A DNA stretch of 12,067 bases from Gammaproteobacteria bacterium. Its GTDB lineage: Bacteria > Pseudomonadota > Gammaproteobacteria > JALTLT01. Numbering within the stretch: the stretch's first letter is position 1; every line of letters begins with the position of its first letter. The stretch lies in NCBI GenBank assembly GCA_027001815.1, contig JALTLT010000330.1:1-12067 (forward strand), written 5' to 3'. Below, one piece after another: positions 1 to 6,141 of the stretch. Under the pieces are notes generated by a model, which saw nothing but the letters and a program-made list of their open reading frames with translations, searched no databases and was not told the DNA's origin. Position numbers and translations under genes: made by a program.

Positions 1-669
1 GTCCGGGTGGTTGTTCCGGTCGCTCAGATGGGCGCAGACGATATGCTGGAGCCGGTCGCAGCGGATCGTCTCCAGGAGAGCGGCCGCCTGACAGTTGCTG
101 AGATGCCCGTAGTCACCTGCCACCCGCCTCTTCAGGGAGGGGGGATAGGGACCGGCGGCCAGCATCCGCCGGTCGTGATTGGTCTCCAGAAAGAGGCCGT
201 CGAGGTCGTCGAGTTCCCGTTTCAGATGGGGTGTACAGTGACCCGCATCGGTCAGCACGCCGAGGGAGAAGGCGCCATCGGTGAAACGGAACTGGCAGGG
301 TTCCCGGGCATCGTGCGGAACGGTGAAGGGGTGGATCTGCAGGTCGCCGATGGAGAAAGGGGCCTCCGGCAGCACGTTGTGCACCGTCACCTCGTCACGC
401 GGTTCCAGTGCCTCGGCCGTACCGCCGGTACACCAGACGGGGATCCGGTAGCGGGCGGCGAACCGGGAGACCCCCTGGATGTGGTCGGCATGCTCGTGGG
501 TCACCAGAACCGCATCCACCTCCTCCGCGGAGAGCCCCAGCCGCCCAAGGCGCGTCTCCACCACACGCAGGGAGAAGCCGCAATCCAGCATCACCCGCGT
601 GGAACCCGCCTCGACCAGCAGGGCGTTGCCCCGACTCCCGCTGCCGAGGGAAGCGAATCGCAACCCCAC
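1..669 (-). CDS. MBL-fold metallo-hydrolase, YycJ-like (3' end cut by window edge)
   Basis: Metallo-beta-lactamase-fold hydrolase, probably a phosphodiesterase/nuclease-type enzyme of the YycJ-like group; the substrate is unknown. The 223 visible residues open with the family's N-terminal strand (RFASLGSGSRGN). They contain the metal-binding THEHADH motif (His58, His60, Asp62, His63), a later AGHC segment that supplies another metal ligand, and AHLSDRNNHPD at the cut end, which matches the HLS-x-x-NN motif of the group. The C-terminus lies beyond base 1. No ATG fits: GTG at 669 or TTG at 663 are the options, and I chose GTG. It is the third gene of dapA-bamC-MBL, starting 5 bases after the bamC stop, so it is cotranscribed. 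The same order with purC next is known in Pseudomonas. The family call is firm; the start and the function are not. Confidence 0.88.
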   Translation of the reverse strand, partial: MGLRFASLGSGSRGNALLVEAGSTRVMLDCGFSLRVVETRLGRLGLSAEEVDAVLVTHEHADHIQGVSRFAARYRIPVWCTGGTAEALEPRDEVTVHNVLPEAPFSIGDLQIHPFTVPHDAREPCQFRFTDGAFSLGVLTDAGHCTPHLKRELDDLDGLFLETNHDRRMLAAGPYPPSLKRRVAGDYGHLSNCQAAALLETIRCDRLQHIVCAHLSDRNNHPD

Positions 670-674
670 AGGGG

Positions 675-1751
675 TCAGCCGCCCCCTTCCAGCGCCGGGA
701 GCAACCTCTCCAGCACGTGGCGGGCCTGGGCCGCGGCGACCGACGCGCCGCTGCGATCCAGCAGGCGGACGGCGGCCCCCTCGCCCCTCTCCTCCACCTG
801 CAAACGGAAGGGAACCGCCTCTCCCGCCCGTTCATCGAGCCAGAAGAAGAGCTTGTGCAGGAAGCCCTCGGCGGCATCCTCGAAGGCATATGCGATGTCG
901 TAGTAACCGGCACCGGCATCCTTTCCTTCCACATCGATGCCCAGTTCCTCCAGCGCCTCGCCGAGCCGCGTCCATGCCACGTCACGACCGGTCTCCAGTT
1001 CGATCCGTGGCTGATCCTGGTCGTCGACCACCAGGCGCGCGCCCACGCCCCCGGGGCCCCGCACGCCGGAGAGATAGCGCATGATCCGGCCCAGCATCTC
1101 CGTCTCCCGCGCCGGGTCGGAGGGGCGGGTCACCCAGGTGGTCCCCTCCGTGGAATCGGCACTGCCCAGCAGGACCTCCTCCTGCAGGTAGTGGGTCACC
1201 TGAACGAGGGTGGTACCGGGCACCTCGCCGCGCACGAGCTGGATGCGGTAGCGCTCCCGCAGTCCGGAACCGGAGAACCAGCCGAGAACGGTGTCGAAGA
1301 AACGATCCACGGCGTTGTCGGGTTCCACCTTCACCTCGACCCAGCCGGTCTCCACCAGCCCCAGTTTCGCATCGCCGCGCTCCACCGGGATGGAGTTGGC
1401 GCGCAGGAACCGTCGCACCCCCTCCCACACCGCATCCGGCTCCGTCTCCACCTCGAGCCAGCTCCGCTCACCGCTGGAACGGAGGCGGAAACCACTGGCA
1501 TCCGGCAGGACACCACCCCTGGCGGCAACGGCGACCCGGCTCGTGTCGCCCTGCTGCGAGGCGGTGGGCGGCAGCTCCATGGTGGTGTCCTTGGGCGGCA
1601 GTTCGAGATCCGGCGGCACCTCGAGCGCCTTCACCGAATAGGCACGCTGGTATTCGTTGTCTTCCCCCAGCAGCCAGCTACAGCCGGAGAGGGCGGGGAG
1701 GAGGGCGGCGAGCAACGCGCCGCCGACGAAACGGAGGGGAGTGATTTTCAT
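675..1751 (-). CDS. bamC: Outer membrane assembly lipoprotein BamC
   Basis: Lipoprotein of the BAM complex, which inserts beta-barrel proteins into the outer membrane (older names NlpB, DapX). The 358-residue product is close to the E. coli length of about 344. It begins with a lipoprotein signal peptide: MKITPLRF, a hydrophobic stretch, then the lipobox LSGC with the lipidated cysteine at residue 24. A Pro-rich unstructured segment follows (LEVPPDLELPP, about residues 42-52), the part that contacts BamD in E. coli. Two helix-grip-like domains then take up the rest. ATG at 1751 is preferred because it starts just before the Lys-containing n-region and leaves a 4-base gap after dapA; an in-frame ATG at 1775 would overlap dapA and add eight residues. 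dapA-bamC linkage is conserved in gammaproteobacteria. Translation is probably coupled to dapA. Confidence 0.93.
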   Translation of the reverse strand: MKITPLRFVGGALLAALLPALSGCSWLLGEDNEYQRAYSVKALEVPPDLELPPKDTTMELPPTASQQGDTSRVAVAARGGVLPDASGFRLRSSGERSWLEVETEPDAVWEGVRRFLRANSIPVERGDAKLGLVETGWVEVKVEPDNAVDRFFDTVLGWFSGSGLRERYRIQLVRGEVPGTTLVQVTHYLQEEVLLGSADSTEGTTWVTRPSDPARETEMLGRIMRYLSGVRGPGGVGARLVVDDQDQPRIELETGRDVAWTRLGEALEELGIDVEGKDAGAGYYDIAYAFEDAAEGFLHKLFFWLDERAGEAVPFRLQVEERGEGAAVRLLDRSGASVAAAQARHVLERLLPALEGGG

Positions 1752-1755
1752 TCTG

Positions 1756-2640
1756 TCAGGATACCTTGGAGACACCGGCCTGCACCATGGCCTGGCGCAG
1801 CGGCTCGTGGCAACTGTCGGAGAGGGGCGTGAGCGGAAGCCGGATCCCCGGAGGAATCAGCCCCATCTCCCAGAGTGCCCACTTGACGGGAATCGGGTTG
1901 GCCTCGAGGAAGAGATCGCGATGCAGCCCCTCGAGAGCGGCATCGATGGCGCGGGCGCGACCGGCATCACCGGCAATGGCGGCGGAACACATCTGTGCCA
2001 TCGCCCCCGGTGCCACGTTTGCGGTGACGGAGATGACCCCCTTGCCCCCCAGCAGCATCAACTCCATGGCGGTGGCATCGTCGCCGCTGTAGAGATCGAG
2101 CCGTCCCTCGCAGAGTTCCAGAATCCGTCGCGCCCGGGCCAGGTCGCCGGTCGCCTCCTTGATGCCGACGATGTTGGGCAGATGGGAGAGCCGCTCCACC
2201 GTCTCCGGCAACATGTCACAGGCCGTGCGACCCGGTACGTTGTAGAGGATCTGGGGAACCGGCACCGCCTCGGCGATCGCCCGGTGGTGGAGGTAGAGCC
2301 CCTCCTGGGTCGGCTTGTTGTAGTAGGGTGTGACCAGCAGGCAGGCATCGGCGCCCGCCTCCATGGCACAGCGGGTGAGGCGGATCGCCTCGGCAGTGCA
2401 GTTGGAGCCGGTGCCGGCGATCACCGGGATGCGCCCGCGGGCCAGGTCCACCACCTTGCGGATCACCTCGCAGTGCTCCTTTTCGTCGAGGGTGGCCGAC
2501 TCGCCGGTGGTGCCCACGGCGACGATGGCGTCGGTACCCGCCTCCACGTGGAAATCGACCAGGCGGGCCAGCGCCTCCTCTGCCAGGGAGCCGTCCTCGT
2601 TCATGGGGGTGACCAGGGCCACCATGCTGCCGTGAAACAT
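1756..2640 (-). CDS. dapA: 4-hydroxy-tetrahydrodipicolinate synthase DapA
   Basis: Condenses pyruvate with aspartate semialdehyde, the first committed step towards diaminopimelate and lysine, in the cytoplasm. The 294-residue TIM-barrel protein keeps the catalytic residues at exactly the E. coli positions: Thr44-Thr45 (GTTGES), Tyr107 (TPYYNKP), Tyr133 and Arg138 (ILYNVPGRT), and the Schiff-base Lys161 (GIKEATGD). The start is ATG 2640 (MFHGSMVALVTPM), preceded by a good GAGGAG ribosome binding site at 2647-2652; the frame stays open upstream to 2709 but without family similarity. First gene of the dapA-bamC-MBL operon, with its own promoter about 120 bases upstream. I see no lysine-riboswitch fold in the short leader. 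Confidence 0.97.
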   Translation of the reverse strand: MFHGSMVALVTPMNEDGSLAEEALARLVDFHVEAGTDAIVAVGTTGESATLDEKEHCEVIRKVVDLARGRIPVIAGTGSNCTAEAIRLTRCAMEAGADACLLVTPYYNKPTQEGLYLHHRAIAEAVPVPQILYNVPGRTACDMLPETVERLSHLPNIVGIKEATGDLARARRILELCEGRLDLYSGDDATAMELMLLGGKGVISVTANVAPGAMAQMCSAAIAGDAGRARAIDAALEGLHRDLFLEANPIPVKWALWEMGLIPPGIRLPLTPLSDSCHEPLRQAMVQAGVSKVS

Positions 2641-2762
2641 GAGTCTCTCCTCGACCGGGGTTCGTGGGCCGTTCCGGACCACGTCTCCATGCACTCCATC
2701 CAGCCACATCCCGCTGCCGGCGGACGCCGGGCCAGGACGGGGGATGCTCGTGCAACCGGAAA

Positions 2763-2791
2763 ATGGTACTTGCCCGGTGGAGTGGTGACAA
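2763..2791 (-). promoter_or_regulatory. Sigma-70-type promoter for the dapA operon
   Basis: Read on the minus strand: -35 TTGTCA (2786-2791, 5 of 6 to consensus), a 17-base spacer, and -10 TACCAT (2763-2768, 4 of 6). Transcription would start near 2756, leaving a leader of about 115 bases before dapA. This is the best promoter match in the 362-base gap between dapA and galT. The rest of that gap (2641-2762 and 2792-2926) shows no gene or RNA that I can recognise. Confidence 0.6.
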
Positions 2792-2926
2792 GCGATTCCT
2801 CCCCGTTCCTCTCTACCACGAGCCCCGGGCCGGCCGCGGGAGTGCGGGGAGGCTGCGGGTCGGGCATGACGACCACCGGCATCGGCGCGCCCGGAACGAC
2901 GGGCCGCTCTCCCTCTCCCACAAATT

Positions 2927-2935
2927 TGGTATATT
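2927..2935 (+). promoter_or_regulatory. Candidate extended -10 promoter for galT
   Basis: TGG followed by TATATT (2930-2935; 5 of 6 to consensus) forms an extended -10 element in an AT-rich island of otherwise GC-rich DNA. No -35 match lies at the expected distance, which extended -10 promoters tolerate. Start of transcription would be near 2942, about 60 bases before galT, and divergent from the dapA promoter. Confidence 0.4.
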
Positions 2936-2953
2936 CTGATGCTGTTGTCCGGA

Positions 2954-2968
2954 CGCCCCCGGAGGGCG
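2954..2968 (+). promoter_or_regulatory. Small hairpin in the galT leader
   Basis: CGCCC (2954-2958) pairs with GGGCG (2964-2968) around a five-base loop. It lies in the predicted leader between the galT promoter and start codon. It may be incidental in GC-rich DNA. Confidence 0.25.
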
Positions 2969-3002
2969 CCCCACAGGATGCCGAAGGAGACGACGAGTAG
3001 AG

Positions 3003-4088
3003 ATGAGTGAAGAGCAGCAGAGCATCCGCGAGATCCGCATCAACCCCATCGTGCCCAGCGAATCGGTGCTGGTGGCCACCGCTCGTGGCATGCGACCGCG
3101 CAAGAAGGAGGAGCCCGCTCCCCGCGACACCCGGCATCACGTGGAGAGCTGCCCCTTCTGCCGGGGCAACGAGGAGAAGACGCCCCCCACCATCGTCCAG
3201 TATCCGGTGGCGGGCGAGTGGCAGATCCGCATCGTCGAGAATCTCTACCCGGTCCTCGGCGAACAGGGCAGCACCTCCGGCCTCGTCTTCGGCCTGCAGC
3301 AGGCGATCGACGGCTATGGCCGCCACGAGGTGATCATCGACCACCCCAACCACGGCATCGCCCTGCACGAGATGGAGGAGGGTCACCTGCGCACCCTCTT
3401 CGGCGCCTACCGCGACCGCATGGAGGCGCTCTACCGGGCCGACCCCCGCATCCGCTATGTGCTCGCCTTCAAGAACTTCGGTCCCGCCGCCGGTGCCTCC
3501 ATCCCCCACACCCACAGTCAGGTGATCGCCATGCCGGTGGTACCCGAGAACGTCTACAACGAGGTGACCAACAGCCGCGAACACTTCCGGAAGAACCACC
3601 AGTGCATCTTCTGTGCCCTGATCGACGAGGCACTCACCTTCGAGGCGACCATCTACGACCGCGAGTCGGGCTCGGTACGCCGCCGCATCAACGTGGGGCA
3701 GTATGTCGTCGAACGGGGAGAGCGTTTCATCGCCATCAAGCCCTTCGCCAGCCGCTACGAGTGGGAGGTGCACATCCTCCCCCTGCGCCACCAGGCCGAT
3801 TTCCTCACCGTCACCGCCGACGACCTGGCCGATCTCGCACGGGTGCTCGGACGGACCATGCGGCGGCTGGACAAGGTGATCGGCGGAGCCCAGTACAACT
3901 ACTTCCTCCACTCGGTGCCTCACGGAGAGATGTTTGCCGACTGCGGCCAGAGCTACCACTGGCATCTGGAGATCTGCCCGCGCACCTCCATCCCCACCGG
4001 ATTCGAGCTGGGGTCGGGTCTGTTCGTCAGCACCATAAGCCCGGAAGAGGCGGCAGAACAGCTTCGCTCGGTGGAGATCGACGAGTGA
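3003..4088 (+). CDS. galT: GalT-family (HIT superfamily) nucleotidyltransferase
   Basis: Member of the galactose-1-phosphate uridylyltransferase family, which moves a nucleotidyl group between sugar phosphates through a histidine intermediate. The 361 residues hold both family halves. The structural-zinc set is C50-P-F-C53, His117 and His169. The active site is H169-T-H171-S-Q173, where His171 would be the nucleophile. A second Cys pair (C201, C204) and the C-terminal YHWHLEI motif (318-324) follow. The usual GalT triad is His-Pro-His; the Pro is Thr here, and the ADP-glucose phosphorylase-type relatives (HSHSQ) also lack it, so the true substrate may be ADP-glucose or another sugar nucleotide. 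No galK, galE or sugar transporter is in view. It is a plus-strand gene sitting between dapA and gcvR. The ATG at 3003 follows a purine-rich stretch with GGAG about 11 bases upstream. Family certain, substrate uncertain. Confidence 0.85.
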   Translation: MSEEQQSIREIRINPIVPSESVLVATARGMRPRKKEEPAPRDTRHHVESCPFCRGNEEKTPPTIVQYPVAGEWQIRIVENLYPVLGEQGSTSGLVFGLQQAIDGYGRHEVIIDHPNHGIALHEMEEGHLRTLFGAYRDRMEALYRADPRIRYVLAFKNFGPAAGASIPHTHSQVIAMPVVPENVYNEVTNSREHFRKNHQCIFCALIDEALTFEATIYDRESGSVRRRINVGQYVVERGERFIAIKPFASRYEWEVHILPLRHQADFLTVTADDLADLARVLGRTMRRLDKVIGGAQYNYFLHSVPHGEMFADCGQSYHWHLEICPRTSIPTGFELGSGLFVSTISPEEAAEQLRSVEIDE

Positions 4089-4194
4089 CATCCAACCCGC
4101 GGGAGCGCTGGCATTTTCCGCGGTCTGTGGGTAGTCTTGCCCCATCGGGAGCCCTCCCGGGAGACGGTGGAGAAACGACCGGGTTCAACAGGAC

Positions 4195-4225
4195 GTTGAA
4201 AAAGGCCGTCCTGGCCTTTTTCAAC
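4195..4225. terminator. Perfect 13-bp hairpin, possible two-way terminator after galT
   Basis: GTTGAAAAAGGCC (4195-4207) pairs perfectly with GGCCTTTTTCAAC (4213-4225) over a five-base loop. The GGCC core flanked by an A run and a T run gives a terminator-like shape on both strands, 106 bases after the galT stop. It also belongs to the left arm of the fold-back element, so it may have arrived as a repeat and serve as a terminator only secondarily. Confidence 0.5.
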
Positions 4226-4228
4226 GCC

Positions 4229-4257
4229 GGAAGCCGAAAATGCGATTTCCGGCTTCC
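4229..4257. repeat. REP-like palindrome, GGAAGCCG type
   Basis: GGAAGCCG (4229-4236) pairs with CGGCTTCC (4250-4257); after one A-C mismatch AAAT pairs with ATTT around a three-base loop. The sequence is a close variant of the first hairpin of the repeat at 6010-6078 (GGGAGCCGAAAA...TTTCCGGCTCCC) and of the one at 10123-10190, so the three look like one family. Confidence 0.6.
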
Positions 4258-4792
4258 TCGCGTTTTCAATGAGGCCGGCAGCCTGTCGGACTTTGACAGG
4301 CGGTCAGGTTCCGGTGCTTTCCGCGGGGCCCCGAGAGGCGGGAAGGCCCTCCCGGGGGACGCCGTGAACCCTTTTCGGCTGTGCTGTCCTGCTTCGCCGA
4401 AAAGGCCGGCCCCGCCATCCCTGGCGGGGCGTTCGGAGAGCTTCCTTCGTCCACAGGACGAAGGGTCTCTCCTCACCCCTGGGGGCTCGTCGGCGGCCTG
4501 CGGCGCTGCGCGGTCCTGCTCCGCTTGCAGGGCCGGGGCCTGCCCTCCGTGGCAAGCCCGTTCGCCGGGAGGAATGTCCACCGGACATTCCTCGTTTTCC
4601 GGCTCACCCTTGCCGCCAACGCCCCCGGGAGGACCTTCCCGCCTCTCGGGGCGGAGTGACATTCAGCTTGAAGTCCGACAGGCTGCCGAAAAACGGTGTT
4701 TTTCAACAGTCTGTTAACGGCAGCGAACCCTTGGCCGCGCCCCGGTACCATGCGCCCGCAGAGGCTCTCCGCAATCGAACAACTGGATCACC

Positions 4793-5323
4793 ATGAACAA
4801 GCAACTGGTCATCACCGCCGTCGGCAGCGATCACCCCGGCATCGTCAACGAGCTGTCGCGCATCATCGTCGACTGCGGCTGCAACATCGAAGAGAGCCGC
4901 ATGTCGGTGCTCGGCGGCGAGTTCACCGCCATGCTGCTGGTCTCCGGCAACTGGAACACCATTGCCAAGCTGGAATCCGCCCTCAAGGGGGCGGAACAGC
5001 GACTGGAGATGCACATCTTCAGCAAGGCGACCGAGGAGAAGGCGCCGCGCCCCGACGTGGTCCCCTACGCCGCCGACGTGGTGGCGCTGGATCACCCGGG
5101 CATCGTCCACAGCCTGGCCAGCTTCTTCTCCGCCCGCAACATCAATATCGAGGAACTGGTCACCAGCAGCTACAAGGCGGCCCATACCGGCACGCCCATG
5201 TTCAGCGTACACATGGAAGTGGGCGTCCCCGCCCGCCTCTCCATCGCCGAGCTGCGCGACGCCTTCATGGACTTCTGCGACCAGCTTAACCTCGACGCGG
5301 TACTGGAACCCATCAAGGGGTGA
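4793..5323 (+). CDS. gcvR: GcvR-like regulator with two ACT domains
   Basis: Related to the glycine cleavage system repressor GcvR, which in E. coli lowers gcv expression by acting on GcvA rather than by binding DNA alone. The 176 residues consist of two ACT domains, at about 4-75 and 92-170. Each opens with the DHPGIV signature (GSDHPGIVNELSRI and ALDHPGIVHSLASF), the loop where amino-acid ligands bind in this fold. There is no helix-turn-helix. E. coli GcvR is about 190 residues. Followed 43 bases later by bcp, the same pair as in E. coli, and placed divergently from dapA although galT now lies between. The start ATG at 4793 has only a weak ribosome binding site. No gcvA or glycine riboswitch is in view, so the actual target is inferred from the family. 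Confidence 0.85.
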   Translation: MNKQLVITAVGSDHPGIVNELSRIIVDCGCNIEESRMSVLGGEFTAMLLVSGNWNTIAKLESALKGAEQRLEMHIFSKATEEKAPRPDVVPYAADVVALDHPGIVHSLASFFSARNINIEELVTSSYKAAHTGTPMFSVHMEVGVPARLSIAELRDAFMDFCDQLNLDAVLEPIKG

Positions 5324-5366
5324 CCTTCCCGCCCCGCCGCTGCGATCCTCCAGGAGCATACCGACC

Positions 5367-5837
5367 ATGAGCCAACCGGAAATCGGCCAGCCGGCCCCCG
5401 ACTTCGAACTGCCGGCCACCGGCGACAAGACGATCCGCCTCTCCGATCTGAAGGGCCACAAGGTGGTGCTCTACTTCTACCCCAAGGACAGCACACCGGG
5501 CTGCACCCGCGAGGGGCAAGACTTCCGTGACCACCACGCCGACTTCGAGAAGCTGGGGGCGGTGGTACTCGGAGTCTCTCGCGACTCCCTGCGCAGTCAC
5601 GAGCGATTCCGGGAGAAGCAGGGCTTCCCCTTCGATCTCCTCTCCGACTCCGAGGAGACGGTCTGCACCCTCTACGATGTCATCAAGATGAAAAACATGT
5701 ATGGGAAAAAGGTGCGGGGCATCGAGCGCAGCACCTTCCTGATCGACGCCGACGGCACCCTGCGCAGGGAGTGGCGCAAGGTGAAGGTGGACGGTCACGT
5801 GGAAGAGGTGCTGGAGGCGGTTCGCCAAATGGGCTGA
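5367..5837 (+). CDS. bcp: Thiol peroxidase of the Bcp/PrxQ family
   Basis: Peroxiredoxin that reduces hydrogen peroxide and organic hydroperoxides in the cytoplasm. The 156 residues show the family layout: GQPAPDFELP at the N-terminus, YFYPKDSTPGCT with the peroxidatic Cys46, SRDSLRSHERF, and GIERSTFLID near residue 120. The usual second Cys five residues after the first (as in E. coli Bcp) is Gln51, and the alternative PrxQ resolving position about 36 residues downstream is Arg82. The only other Cys is Cys100 (TVCTLYDV). So the protein may act as a one-Cys enzyme or use Cys100. The ATG at 5367 is preceded by AGGAG at 5352-5356. Probably cotranscribed with gcvR. Confidence 0.93.
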   Translation: MSQPEIGQPAPDFELPATGDKTIRLSDLKGHKVVLYFYPKDSTPGCTREGQDFRDHHADFEKLGAVVLGVSRDSLRSHERFREKQGFPFDLLSDSEETVCTLYDVIKMKNMYGKKVRGIERSTFLIDADGTLRREWRKVKVDGHVEEVLEAVRQMG

Positions 5838-6141
5838 GCCGGCTCCGTCCCGGGAGGCGGGAAGTGGCAAGGCAGGTTGGAGGAGCGCTCGATCCAACAC
5901 GCTGCCTCGACGCATTATCCGTGTGAAGGAATCTCGGGTTCATTCAGGAATTCCTCCGGCCCGGGGACGTGCCGCCAAAATCGATCACTGCAGGTGACTG
6001 AATTTGCAAGGGAGCCGAAAACCGCGCTTTCCGGCTCCCGTACTCTGACAATTCAGGGATGAATCGCTCAGAGTTTCCTGAAGTTTTTCATGGCGCCCCG
6101 CGCACGCCTCCTCGCCGTGCCCCGCTGCCCGAGGCATCCAG
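5838..6141. other. Non-coding spacer between bcp and the PIN-PhoH gene
   Basis: The 304-base gap holds the REP-like repeat at 6010-6078 and little else that I can name. No convincing promoter or U-tract terminator was found. The short plus-strand frame at 5877-6062 runs across the repeat and has no recognisable protein features, so I do not call it a gene. Confidence 0.5.
6010..6078 (+). repeat. REP-like two-hairpin repeat, copy A
   Basis: First hairpin: GGGAGCCG (6010-6017) with CGGCTCCC (6032-6039), extended by AAA/TTT. Second hairpin: ACTCTGA with TCAGAGT around an AATTCAGGGATGAAT centre (about 6041-6074). Positions 6011-6078 match 10123-10190 at 63 of 68 bases without gaps and in the same orientation. 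It lies 64 bases before the start of the PIN-PhoH gene. Confidence 0.8.

Larger units (their letters stand above)
4184..4718. repeat. Fold-back, hyper-palindromic non-coding element
   Basis: Most of the gap between galT and gcvR (4089-4792) consists of nested inverted repeats. The outer pair is 4184-4203 with 4699-4718 (15 of 20 complementary). The next is 4276-4293 with 4671-4688 (18 of 18). The next is 4329-4358 with 4622-4651 (29 of 30). The core between them holds further stem-loops: 4371-4379/4396-4404 (9 bp), 4409-4417/4422-4430 (9 bp), 4444-4452/4456-4464 (9 bp, three-base loop), 4512-4519/4527-4534 (8 bp with one G-T pair) and 4569-4579/4583-4593 (11 bp, three-base loop). The left arm is longer than the right by two extra palindromes (4195-4225 and 4229-4257). 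There is no transposase and no obvious target duplication. It resembles a MITE-like or compound REP element; a structured RNA is an alternative. The flanks 4089-4183 and 4719-4792 show nothing I recognise. Confidence 0.7.

Noticed and set aside
408..1832. Long plus-strand open frame over bamC and the MBL gene
   Set aside because: It is a shadow of two well-identified minus-strand genes; its translation is Pro/Arg/Gly/His-rich with no domain.
2641..2756. Lysine riboswitch before dapA
   Set aside because: The predicted leader is only about 115 bases, shorter than the known aptamer, and lacks its conserved junctions.
2601..4145. 514-residue minus-strand open frame across galT
   Set aside because: It is the antisense of galT, which has all family motifs; this frame only reflects GC-rich codon bias.
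4184..4718. CRISPR array or integron cassette site
   Set aside because: The repeats are inverted and unequal, with no regular spacers, no cas or integrase gene, and no attC core triplets that I could place.
4719..4792. Glycine riboswitch or promoter before gcvR
   Set aside because: No glycine aptamer core; TTGGCC and TACCAT are only 9 bases apart, too close for a sigma-70 promoter.
5877..6062. Small 61-residue frame downstream of bcp
   Set aside because: It runs through REP copy A, has no ribosome binding site or recognisable features.
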